Shown here one piece after another: positions 55,193 to 64,000 of a DNA stretch of 64,000 nucleotides. The notes below the pieces were generated by a model that was not told where the DNA came from, made no database searches, and worked only from the letters and a program-made list of their open reading frames with translations. Location of the stretch: NCBI GenBank assembly GCA_028571685.1, contig CM053143.1, positions 135,008,829 through 135,072,828 of the forward strand, in the 5' to 3' direction. The first letter of the stretch is position 1; every line of letters starts with the position of its first letter. Position numbers and translations under genes: made by a program. Origin of the DNA: Heterohyrax brucei. Lineage: Eukaryota; Chordata; Mammalia; Hyracoidea; Procaviidae.

Positions 55193-55250
55193 TTAAAAAC
55201 CAAACAATACTCATGGCTGTAGAGTCACTTTTGACCAAGAAAACACTGTG
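55193..55250 (-). mobile_element. AfroSINE 3' fragment
   Basis: TTAAAAACCAAACAATACTC, ATGGCTGTAGAGTCACTTTT, GACC resemble the antisense SINE tail; what follows is too degraded to assign. Confidence 0.55.
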
Positions 55251-55287
55251 GAGCAGTTCTTTATAAAACACGAGGTGACTACGAACA

Positions 55288-55430
55288 CCACGTTGTTGCT
55301 GTTCAGTGCCATCGAGTCATTTGGGGCTCATAGTGACCCTATGTACAAGAGAATGAAACACTGCTCACTCCTGTGCCATCCTGGTGACTGCTGTTTTGCT
55401 AGAGCCCATTGTTGGACCACATCGCACCCC
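55288..55430 (-). mobile_element. RTE 3' end, left half of an element split by mariner
   Basis: ACGTTGTTGCTGTTCAGTGC, CATCGAGTCATTTGGGGCTC, ACCCTATGTACAAGAGAATG, CTGTTTTGCTAGAGCCCATT is the antisense RTE tail. RTE 5'-region sequence in the same orientation lies beyond the mariner at about 56095-56350, so both may be one RTE-derived element lacking the RTE middle. Confidence 0.85.
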
Positions 55431-55496
55431 ATACGTGCACGTAGCAGCGCTTCCTCCTTCTTCCTCAAACACAGTTTTTCTGGTTTATGAGCCACA

Positions 55497-56033
55497 TAGG
55501 AGGACTGCCAATTTAGTTTGTGAACTCATCCTACGAAAAGTGCTATATACTTCTTGCTGAGTCTCACTAAGGACAGTTTTGAAGTACTCCTTTTGGGAAA
55601 CTATGCACGGATGCTAGCCACTAGTCCACGCTTCAAAGGAATTTTGGAACTCTTTTTCTGGAATGGTTATCAAAGCTGCCATCACATTATCCTTGGTGTC
55701 CTGAATATCATCAAAATATCTTTCATTGTATATTTCCTTTGGGGTACAGAAACAATGTCATTAGGAGCCAGATCAGGTAAGTAGGCCAAGTGTTCTAACA
55801 CAGTTATTTGTTTCCTGGCTAAAAACTCCCTCAGGAACAACTATACAGTCGAAATTGCCACAGTGCCACCATGCACAATGGCCATTCCGGAAAGAGTTCC
55901 AAAATTGCTTTGGTGGGTCTACTAGGTGCTGCCATCAGTGCACAGAATCCCAAGGGGTGTACTTCAAAGGTGACCACAGCCATGAGGTATGTAGCCTTAG
56001 AACAATTCAAGTTCGCCGACTTGTCAGACCGTA
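55497..56033 (-). mobile_element. Palindromic mariner derivative, copy 3
   Basis: About 537 bp, flanked by TA at both edges (55497-55498 and 56032-56033). On the minus strand the centre reads ...TTACCTGATCTGGCTCCTAA, TACCCCAAAGGAAATATACA, TTCAGGACACCAAGGATAAT..., the C-terminal mariner transposase remnant. Arms: left TTTGTGAACTCATCCTACG ... AAGTGCTATATACTTC ... GGAATTTTGGAACTC; right AAAGAGTTCCAAAATTGC ... GAGGTATGTAGCC ... GTTCGCCGACTTGTCAGACC. The right arm matches the reverse complement of the left. The junction TGCACAATGGCCATTCC matches copies 1 and 2 in position. Confidence 0.84.
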
Positions 56034-56094
56034 TTCATTCTCCCTCTAGTTCAGCAAACACGGTGTCATCCTCTAGTGATGTACGTATGGTCTA

Positions 56095-56350
56095 AAGCCA
56101 ATGAGTCAGACAATACTCTTTTGTGATACGTAAGATTTTCACTGGCTCAACGGTAGCGGGTTTGTTTATTCTTTTAAGTTTCAGAAGTTAATCTCCAGGT
56201 CGTTGTTCCTCGCTTGTCTAACTCTGGAAGATTTGCTGAAACAGGTCCACTGTGTACGACCGTGCTCGTATTTGAAATGTTGATGGCAAAGCTTCCAGTA
56301 CCATATCAACACATAAGCCACCAGAGTATGGCAAATCGATAGGTGAGTGA
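56095..56350 (-). mobile_element. RTE 5'-region, right half of split element
   Basis: AAGATTTTCACTGGCTCAAC, CTCTGGAAGATTTGCTGAAA then CAGGTCCACTGTG, CGTATTTGAAATGTTGATGG, CAAAGCTTCCAGTACCATAT parallel, in antisense, the 5' region of the RTE copy at 24540-24735 (GTTGCTGTGATGCTGC, TACCAGCAGGGTCACCC). Ends at about 56350 near the element's 5' terminus. Confidence 0.75.
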
Positions 56351-57904
56351 CCTCTATAATTTTGAAGTTCTACTATGTAGAATTTCAAAAACAAAATGAC
56401 CAAATTTCATATAATGTCAAGCAAACCGCAACTCCACTCTAAAATTTTTCTAATTGATGTTTTTCTTAGGAAGAAACATTATATAGTTCTCACTCTTCTA
56501 CTCTAAAACCCAGAAAAAACTATATCATCAAACAAAAAAAGTATCTTTTTAGATCTTTAAGCATGAATTTAAAATAAAATTACATGAAAGTGCTTTAAAA
56601 AAGCAAGTGACTTTTTTCTCACAAAAATAACCACTTTGTAAACTGTGTATGAACCCATAACTTGTGATTATAAAAGTAATTTTTACTAGCCTGAGACTTT
56701 AATAAGAAGAAAACAAGGCAATGAGTTGCCTTCTATCCAGACCTCGTTTCTGTTTTCATTCCTAAGATGCCCTCCTTTTTCTTCCTCAGTGTTGTAAAAA
56801 TCCTGCAAACTCTTTCATCTCTGCCATACAAAGTCACTTGAACTTGAATGATTTTAAATTCTTATTAGGAACTTACAAATGGGGGAAAAAGGTGTTTATG
56901 GCTTTTATTGTTGCATTTCATCTATTCTCAGGCTAGACTTCACTGCCTGCTTCTTCTTTATTGGTGCAGAAGTTTATTGCATAATTCATAACCCACTAAC
57001 GAGCGGAAAACCAATAGAACTATTAAGACACTGCAAAAATAGCCACGTGCACTAAGCTGAGAGATTAACTGTGCTCAGAGGCTGTAAGCAACTGTGTAGA
57101 GAAAACAAATAGACTTGGGAGACACATGCTTGTACAAAAAAAAACTACATTCACAAGTCTGTGTTCTTGGTTCGAAGAGAGTTTTTTAAAAGCATTGTCT
57201 TAATTAGGCAATCTAAGTAGTACAATATGTCCATGTATTGTGGACCATAAAAGTGTTTGACAAGTAACCAATATCTCTTTATATAAAAGATATAATCTAT
57301 GTCTTACTTCTCCTTAAAGACATAAAATTGTAAGAATACTGTAAGGAACTCAGTTGGTTGGAAATACTATATTTAAGATAATGCAGCAGCTAAGAGCACC
57401 ACTCGCTCAATATTTTTACTCACATGCAGTCACCAAACAACTTCATGTGGAAAATACTACACATTTCAGTTTTTAGCTAGTCCTGATGAGTTTTCCATTT
57501 TATCATTCAATTTTTCACATAAATGGATATTGTGATTCTGTTTGCTTTCAGTAATATTCTTCCCACTGGTACTAGTTTATCCTGGCTAAGGTCATACAGG
57601 TTGCTTGAACTAGTGGTTAATCAGTCTCAGATTACTCTTGACAGCACCCCGTCTTTACACTGTTTCTGCAGCAATTTTCTCCACCTGTGCTTCTGACACA
57701 GGTAATATAGCAAATACTTATAAAATATTTGAAATCTTTCTTTTTTAGTTGAAGTCATGTCCAGAGATTTCTTCAAGTCATCTCTGGGGACTTTTGACAC
57801 ATTGTATACTTTTAAAATTAACAAGGTTTATTTTATTTTTTAAGTAAGCTTTTTTTTTTTCAGTTTTTGCTCAAAAGAAACCTTATTGCTTCAATAATAA
57901 ATGC
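56351..57904. other. Gene-free, unassigned sequence
   Basis: AT-rich DNA. A minus-strand frame at 57627-57824 has no recognisable domain. T-run at 57850-57860. Confidence 0.45.
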
Positions 57905-59165
57905 TGCTATGCGTCATTGAGTCATTTACAAAACACTGCCCGTTCCTGCATCATGCCCACAGTAGTTGGTACGCTTGAGCCCATTGTTGCAGTCACTGTG
58001 TCAATCCATCTTACTGAGGGTGTTCCTGTTTTTTGCTGACCCTCTAACAAGAATGATGCCCATCTCCAGGAATTGATCCATCGTGACAATATGTCCAAAC
58101 TATGTAAGACATAGTTTTGCCATCCTGCCTTCTAAGGAGCACTTCCTCTAGGATAGATCTGTTCATTCTTTTGGCTGTCCATGGTATATTAATATTCTAC
58201 ACCAATACTATAATTCAAAGGCATCAATTCTTCTTCTGTCTTCCTTAGTCATTGTCCAGCCTCTGCATTCATTTGATATCAATGCAATTGAAAATACCAT
58301 GGCTTGGGTTACGTGAACCTTAGTTTTCAAGGTGACATGTTTGATTTCTAACACTTTAAAGAGATCTCTGCAAGAGATATTTCCAATGCATCACATTTTT
58401 GATTTCTTCACTGCTGCTTTCATGGTGTTGATTGTGAAATCCCTGACAACCTCTATTTTTTCTCCATTTATCATTATATCGCTTGTTGGTTCAGTTGTGA
58501 GGATTTTTGTTTTCTTGCAATTGTGATGTAATCCGCACTGAAAGCCGTGGTCTTCAGTCTTCATCAGCAAATGTTTCAAATCCCCCTCACCTTCAGCAGG
58601 CAAGGTTTTGTCATCTTCAAAATGCTGTTTGTTAATGAGTCTTCCTCCAGACCTGATGCCTCATTCCTCTTCATATAGGTCAGCTTCTCAGAAAATATGC
58701 TCTGCATATAGATGGAATAGATATCGTAAAAGGATACAACCCTGATACACCCTTTTCCTGACTTTAAACCATACAGTTTCCCTTTGTCTGTACAAACGAC
58801 TGCCTCTTGATCCATTACAGATTCCTCATGAGCACAATTAAGTGTTCTGTAACTCCCATTCACCACAGTTTTATCTGTAATTTGTCATGATCCACACAGT
58901 TGAATGCTTTTTTATAGCCAATAAAACACGTGTAAACATCTTTCCGGTATTCTCTGCTTTAAGCCAAAATCCACCTTATGTCAGCAATGATATCCGTGGT
59001 TCCACATCCTCTTCTGAATCTGGCCTGAACTTCTGGCAATTCCTTGTCAATATATTGCTGCAGCTGCTGTGAATAATCTTTAACAATTTTACTTGTATGT
59101 GATATTGGTGATACTGTTCAATAATTTCCACATTTGGTTGGATCGCCTTTCAGTAATACAAGTAT
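57905..59165 (-). mobile_element. RTE LINE, RT domain to 3' end
   Basis: Antisense copy: TTGAGCCCATTGTTGCAGTC near the 3' end, GAATGATGCCCATCTCCAGG, CTTTTGGCTGTCCATGGTAT, TTGATTTCTTCACTGCTGC, GTTGGTTCAGTTGTGAGG, then CTTCCTCCAGACCTGATGCC (RT catalytic region, damaged), CACAATTAAGTGTTCTG, TTGTCATGATCCACACAGTT, ATCCTCTTCTGAATCTGGCC and TTTCCACATTTGGTTGGATC at the 5' end. Minus peptides LKHLLMKTEDHGFQCGLHHN then CKKTKILTTEP match other copies. The extreme 3' tail carries a small deletion. Inactive. Confidence 0.93.
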
Positions 59166-60487
59166 ATATTTCATATATAAGAACTCACAAAGCAAAAAGC
59201 CATACAGTGATATTTGAAACATTATTTATTTCCTAAACAAGAGGAGTAGTATGACCTGTAGATTGCCATTTCCTATACTGTTGTTAGTTTTACCTTGAAG
59301 GTGGCTTCCTCTGCACGTTCTTGAAGAAAGCATTGCATGATCAGCCTCCATCGTGCTTCACCAAGATTGTATATCACCATGCCATTCCCAAGAAACATGT
59401 ATCACCACTGGATTGACACCCTTATAATATTCTAAATATAGGTTACACATGATTCGTTTCCTCTACGCTATTTATCCTGGGGTTCCTACCACCTAGAATC
59501 CCTTCCTTTGCTCTATGATTATCCAAATTCTCAGGGATATAAAAAAATTAAAAAAAAAATCCATGCCCTCCAAGTTAATATGTCAATTCTTTATATTCCT
59601 GTAGAAATAATATAAAAATGGGGAGAAGTCTGGTAGATATTGTAGGACACCTGTATTTTACAGGAAAAAAAATTCTTAGTCCTGTCCATGGCCCATTCTC
59701 ACAAATCATGATTTCAGAATACTTCCAAGTCCCTTGTAAACTCTTCAGAAAAAAAGATACCATATACAGTTTATATTATAAAATCCTAGAGATCAAGACA
59801 TAGTATTTGTTTCTTTTGTTCATTCAAACATTTAACCAAATACTTTCTGAATTCTGCTCTCAATATCCCTGAGAGTTTATAGAAAAGTACAGGTTTTCCC
59901 CACTCTCTGAAAACAGAATGTTCCATGAAAACTTCTGTAAACCAATATGGCATAAAACAAAGAAGAAAGTACCACCAACTTCTAAGGTAAAAATTTGGGG
60001 CATCCCCATACCCAAACCACTGAGAATCATGGCCTGCCAAGTAGACATACAACCTTAATCATCACAAACTTCAATTTTGAAAATGACTAAGGTTCTTGCT
60101 CTTAATACATATCTCCCACTTCCTAGTGATATAACCATGCTCGGTGGAAACATACAACCTTTATCTGCTTCACTTTTTTTTGTCTGTAGAATGGAAATAG
60201 TAAGTATTGCATCAGTTTGGTCTTGAAATAAAATATTTCTTAAAACAATGCCTAGCAGACTGTGAGTACTGTTATTTTGTAAATTGCCCACAAAAAATGA
60301 TACATAAAAGAAAACATGACAATATAGTAAAATAATAATATTTAAAAAACATTAGAGTGAAGACAACATGACACTAGCAAATAGACCCAACAAGCATAAC
60401 AAAATAAACCTCTCTTTTGTCATGTGTTGGCTTCAGGTTTAGCTCTATACTCCCAGCTAACCAACCTAAACATACATATACAGGTCT
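59166..60487. other. Gene-free; possible MIR at about 60105-60280
   Basis: TGTCTGTAGAATGGAAATAG then AAAACAATGCCTAGCAGACT at about 60181-60261 resemble MIR 3' sequence. An 88-residue minus frame at 59786-60052 (CFMPYWFTEVFMEHSVFREW) overlaps a repeat-looking segment CCCACTCTCTGAAAACAGAA; I do not recognise it and do not call it a gene. Confidence 0.45.
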
Positions 60488-60640
60488 TTCTTATTAAATG
60501 CCACTGAGTCAGGGTCAGCTCATAGCAACTCTATATACTACAGAACAAAACACTGTGGTCTTCTGCCATCCTTACAAATGTTACATTTGAATGCACTGTG
60601 GGAGCCGCTGTATTAGTCCATTTTATCAAGGTTTTCCTAT
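60488..60640 (-). mobile_element. RTE 3' end, left half of split copy
   Basis: TTAAATGCCACTGAGTCAGG, GTCAGCTCATAGCAACTC, CAGAACAAAACACTGTGG, AGCCGCTGTATTAGTCC, ATCAAGGTTTTCCTATTTTT. The text resumes at 61312 with TACTTTCTCTTTTTTGCTGA, collinear with other RTE copies. Confidence 0.88.
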
Positions 60641-61311
60641 TTTTTTTAATTGTGCTTTAAGTGAAAGGTTAGAATTCAAGACAGTTCGCCATACAAAAAC
60701 TTACACACACAGTATTATGTGACCTTTGTTATTCTCCCCACACTGTGACAGAGCACTCTTCTCTTCCTCTCCATCCTATTTCCCTGGCCATTCAACAGCT
60801 CCTGTCCTTGTCTCCATTTCTTCTGCCCTCTGGACAGGGGCTACCCAGTTAGTCTCCTGTATCTATGTAAGCTAAGAAGCACATTTGACCAGTATTATTT
60901 TATACACTTCACCAGTATCATTTTATGCATAAGTTATAGACCACTCCAATCTTTGTCTGAAAAGCTGGCTTCAGGGATGTTTGGGTTCTAGGCTAACACA
61001 AAGTTGGGTGGCCATGCCTTCTGGGTATCCTCTGAGCTGTCAGAACATCAAGTCTGGTATTTTTACTAAAGTTTGAGTCCTACATCCTACATTTCTCCTG
61101 CTGTACATCTCTCTTGTGTTTCCTGTTAGGGCAATCATTGGTGGTATTTGGGGACCATTTAGTTTTTCTGTTTTCATGTTGATGTAGTCTCCAGTTTATG
61201 TGGCCTTTCGGTCTCTTAGGCTCATATTTTCCTTACATCTTTAATATTCTTTCTCATTCTCCTTTTCTCCAGGGTGTTTGGGACAAATTGATGCTTCTTA
61301 GATGACTGCTT
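60641..61311 (+). mobile_element. Afrotherian interspersed repeat inserted in RTE
   Basis: About 670 bp that interrupt an RTE copy: GTGAAAGGTTAGAATTCAAG, ACACAGTATTATGTGACC, CAACAGCTCCTGTCCTTGTC, GTCTCCTGTATCTATGTAAG, AAGTCTGGTATTTTTAC, GTAGTCTCCAGTTTATGTGG, TTGATGCTTCTTAGATGACT. I recognise the style as a common elephant-type repeat, possibly from the non-coding part of an L1, but cannot name it from this copy alone. Confidence 0.6.
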
Positions 61312-61835
61312 GCCAGCTTTTACTTTCTCTTTTTTGCTGACTCTCTATTTTACTGAGGACATATGGTCCTTCTTCAGCAACTAGTCCCTCCTGGTAACAT
61401 GTCCAAAGTATGCGAGGCAATGTCTTGTCATTCTTTGAGTCGAAGGAGTGATCTAGTTTTATTTTAGGACAGATTTGTTTGTTCTTCCCATAGTCCATGG
61501 TATGATCAATATTCTTCACCAACACCATAACACAAGGACATCAAGGCTTCTTTGGCTTTCCTCATTATTTCTCGAGCATTTGCGTGCATATAAGGTAGCT
61601 GAAAATATTATGTCCTGGGTCAGATTGACCTTACTCCTCAAAGTGACATGTTTGCTTTATAACTTTACATAGCCTTTTGTAGCAGATTTGACAGATGCAA
61701 TGTGATGTTTGATTTCCTGACTACTGTTCACCCTGGGTGTTGACTGTGGATCCAAGTAAAATGAAAACCTTTATAACGTCAATCTCTCTTCTGTTTACCT
61801 GATTTTGCTTATTGGTCTAGTTGTGATTTTTGTTT
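61312..61835 (-). mobile_element. RTE LINE, right half of split copy
   Basis: Continues the RTE: CTGACTCTCTATTTTACTGA, TAACATGTCCAAAGTATGCG, GTTTGTTCTTCCCATAGTCC, AATATTCTTCACCAACACC, TGATTTCCTGACTACTGTTC, TTGACTGTGGATCCAAGTAA, TGGTCTAGTTGTGATTTTTG. 5' truncated at about 61835. Frames broken. Confidence 0.92.
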
Positions 61836-61845
61836 TGAAATAAAA

Positions 61846-61892
61846 TCTATATAATATAACATATATATAAACACATACACACACACACATTT
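61846..61892. repeat. AT/CA-rich simple repeat
   Basis: TATATAATATAACATATATA then ACACATACACACACACAC directly after the RTE 5' truncation point. Confidence 0.8.
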
Positions 61893-62061
61893 TACACAAT
61901 TCATGGTACCACAAGATAAAACTGAAAAAGTTGATCTGCAGTCACTTTGTACTTAAAACTAAAGAATCTCTGCCATGAGCATGCATTATTTAATATAACC
62001 CCATCTGATACAGTCATTTCAACACCATGGAACTCATATAAAGAGCCCCTATACTATTACA

Positions 62062-62205
62062 GGGAAATCCTGGTGCCATAGTGATTAACAGCCACGGCTA
62101 CTAAACAAAGGTTGAAGTTCGAGTACCTGAGTCACTCCTTGGAAGCTCTATTGGGCAGTTGTACTTTGTCCTACAGGGTCTGGCTTTGTTTGTTCTTAAT
62201 GCTGT
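62062..62205 (+). mobile_element. AfroSINE with tail deletion
   Basis: GGAAATCCTGGTGCCATAGTG, GGCTACTAAACAAAGGTTGA, AGTTCGAGTACC, TTGGAAGCTCTATTGGGC, GTCCTACAGGGTC, then directly TGGCTTTGTTTG; the ACTATGAGTCAGAATCGACT section of the tail is missing. Confidence 0.9.
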
Positions 62206-62321
62206 TACAGTAAATGTATGGTGCTTTGCATCTAATCTTAAGTTTATTTTTCTTAGTTGACTCAAACATTTTCCATTGTTTTTTTCATATTCTTAGTAAC
62301 AGGTTGAACGATACATAAAAA

Positions 62322-62662
62322 AATATATGTCAATATCCTAACCCTCAGAACCTGTGACTGTGAACCTATTTAGGAAAGGAATCTTCGAAGATGAAATTAA
62401 AATTGACACAGGATCACTATGGATTTAAGGTCATCCTTAAATATAATGACAAGTTTCTTTGTCAGAGAAAAGTTGGAAGAGAACAGGACAAAACCATATA
62501 AAAAATAGAGACAGACATTGGACTCTGCAGTCCCAGTGTCAAGGGACATCTGGAGTCCTCAGTAACTGGAACCTTCAGTGATGCATGACCTTGCTGACAG
62601 TTTGATGCACACTACTGGCATCCAAATCCGCGGTAATCTTACAGCAGTCCTGAGAAACTAAT
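62322..62662 (+). mobile_element. MLT1-type (ERVL-MaLR) LTR
   Basis: Sense order of an MLT1-like LTR: TCAATATCCTAACCCTCAGA, ACCTGTGACTGTGAACCTAT then TTAGGAAAGGAATCTTCG, GATGAAATTAAAATTGACAC, AGAGACAGACATTGGACTCT, ATGCATGACCTTGCTGACAG then TTTGATG, and an end TTACAGCAGTCCTGAGAAAC then TAATGTAG. Solitary, no internal region. Confidence 0.78.
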
Positions 62663-63375
62663 GTAGCGCTCTGTTATCACCCCCAAGAAGAATCCACAAA
62701 GCTTTCCAATGAACTCTGTCAAGTCCCAGCCCTTTACATGACACAGCAACCTCCCGCTGTTGTTACTGTCTCTGCTACAGCATCCGCCCCACACACTGCC
62801 ACACAGAACTGCTTGTCATTCCCTGTCTTTCGTTTACTGCTTTTTTGTACTTCTAGAAATGTCTTTTTCTTTACTGAAAATGTTTGTTTCCTGATACAAC
62901 TAGATATCTCATATTCACGGCTAAAACATCAAGTTCTCTCTTCTGAAAAATCTTTTCTGACCCCTTCAAGCTGAGAGAGAAGCTGCTCTTCTACCCTCCA
63001 CAGCTTCCTGCACAGATCTCTTTTATTTCATGGCCTTGTACAGTAACCACTCAGCATCTTCCCTTCCCAAAAGAAAATGTGCTCCTTGAGGCTGTCTTCT
63101 CTTTTTCATTCCCATATTGAAACCCACACAATGTGTTTACTCAATGCTTGTCCAAGGAATTCTTGTTTGAGTGTGAGGGAGTGACTCCAAGCAGTGTATA
63201 AAGTGAGAGAAGTCAGAAAGGTAAGAAGACATAACTGACTTTTCTTCCTGATTTGCTCCCATTGCTTCTCTATTTCTCTAGTACTTGATGGAATTCCTAA
63301 ATTAACATTATAGTTGTTGGTGACAAAGTTAAATTTAAAAACTTTTAAAAGAGACACCAGATAAGAAAAAGATTT
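62663..63375. other. Gene-free; possible L2 fragment at about 62940-63170
   Basis: TTTTCTGACCCCTTCAAGCT, TTTATTTCATGGCCTTGTAC, AAATGTGCTCCTTGAGGCTG then TCTTCTCTTTTTCATTCCC and TTTACTCAATGCTTG follow the order of an L2 LINE 3' end. A 98-residue minus frame (63106-63402) crosses a poly-A run and is not called. Confidence 0.45.
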
Positions 63376-63394
63376 AAAAAAAAAAAAAAAAAAA
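63376..63394. repeat. Poly-A run
   Basis: Uninterrupted run of A; no recognisable retroposon body is attached on its 5' side. Confidence 0.9.
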
Positions 63395-63969
63395 CCTCCC
63401 AATTGTATGTGAATTAATGGTGGAGCTATTTAATAATGAAGCCTTTAACATGATGGAATTTTAAATAGGGCCAATTCTGAAGTAGTTAATCTGACGGTGC
63501 AATTAGCTTAGAATGCTGGGAATTAAAATATGATGAAAAAAATTACTAGTCATTCATAAACTGCCAATCATTTCTTTGTTGTTAGCTTAAAAACTGAAAA
63601 AGGACATTTTTAAAATATGTAACTACCAGACATTTAATAGGATTAATTCGCTGAAAGTAGCAATTTTAAATTTACACAATTTTAAGTTGCAGCATCTTAT
63701 TTCATTTAAATAATGTTCATATTTTCCTAAGTTATTTAATTTGGGACTTTAATTCTAACTTAACAGATACTACTTGAACAAATCTGAAATGTTAGCATAA
63801 TCGTAGAAGAAAAACTTGATCTTTTATAAAAAGCTACATACCTGGCATGCTTCATTACTGTATATATACCTTACAGGAATGTCTATGCTAACATCCTCTA
63901 TGTACTTACAAAAAAGTAACCATTAGACATCCTCCAAGGAGTACCAAATAGTACCTATTCTTCTCATTA
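63395..63969. other. AT-rich non-repetitive segment with many TAAT-type words
   Basis: No SINE or RTE. Words such as GCAATTAGC, GTTAATCTG, GGATTAATTCG, TTTAATTTGG recur between about 63410 and 63760. It could be conserved regulatory DNA or ordinary AT-rich sequence; the window alone does not decide. Confidence 0.35.
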
Positions 63970-64000
63970 AAACAAACAAACAAAAAAAAAAAAAAAAAAC
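63970..64000. repeat. A-rich (AAAC)n/poly-A at window edge
   Basis: AAAACAAACAAACAAAA then an A run to the last base. Minus-strand AfroSINEs in this window begin with a similar A/C-rich stretch, so a SINE may start beyond the edge. Confidence 0.7.

Noticed and set aside
59786-60052. 88-residue minus-strand frame with Trp/Phe-rich sequence
   Set aside because: No recognisable family; the DNA looks like part of an old interspersed repeat, and there is no supporting gene structure.
1-64000. A prokaryote-style gene cluster, defence system or phage
   Set aside because: Composition, SINE/LINE/LTR content, microsatellites and absence of tightly packed long frames all indicate mammalian non-coding DNA.

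Overview
This is a 64-kb, AT-rich stretch of mammalian genomic DNA with no gene that I can support. Two repeat families identify the host. The first is a tRNA-like SINE of about 160 bp with a head like GAAACCCTGGTGGCATAGTG and a tail like GTCACTATGAGTCAGAATC, which I recognise as AfroSINE. The second is an RTE-class LINE whose 3' tail closely resembles the SINE tail. Together they point to an afrotherian (Afrotheria), most likely a paenungulate such as an elephant or sirenian. The narrower placement is inference.

Layout. 1-2.4 kb: two RTE fragments in opposite orientations, an LTR-like repeat and a SINE. 2.4-16 kb: mostly unassigned AT-rich sequence with scattered SINEs, a MIR split by a SINE, an MLT1-like LTR (10.3-10.8 kb) and an 18-bp-period degenerate minisatellite (13.4-13.6 kb). 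16-18.2 kb: a dense SINE cluster and an RTE copy split by a SINE. 18.2-21.9 kb: long repeat-poor block. 21.9-22.5 kb: palindromic mariner derivative. 24.4-28.8 kb: a near full-length RTE with a 14-bp target-site duplication, followed in tandem by a second RTE. 31-44.3 kb: minus-strand RTE copies, one split by two LTRs. 42.6-43.2 kb: second mariner palindrome. 46.9-49.5 kb: an RTE copy with its 5' end inverted (twin-priming signature). 50-55 kb: SINEs in AT-rich DNA. 55.2-56.4 kb: third mariner palindrome inside RTE-derived sequence. 57.9-61.8 kb: two more RTE copies, one split by another repeat. 62.3-63.2 kb: MLT1-like LTR and L2-like sequence. The window ends in an A-rich tail.

Most open reading frames here are RTE endonuclease/reverse-transcriptase debris, antisense shadows of it, or chance. 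Where I could read the catalytic boxes they are broken, so no copy looks active. By eye, RTE sequence makes up roughly a quarter of the window.

The most interesting observations are three. (1) Three copies of a mariner derivative whose left arm is an inverted copy of its own 3' end, with a shared internal junction. (2) A set of extremely short insertions (19-73 bp) flanked by direct repeats, several ending in a tail like GGCACTTGGCTTGGC that differs from the RTE tail. (3) A twin-primed RTE. Nothing resembling an operon, CRISPR array, phage or biosynthetic system is present.
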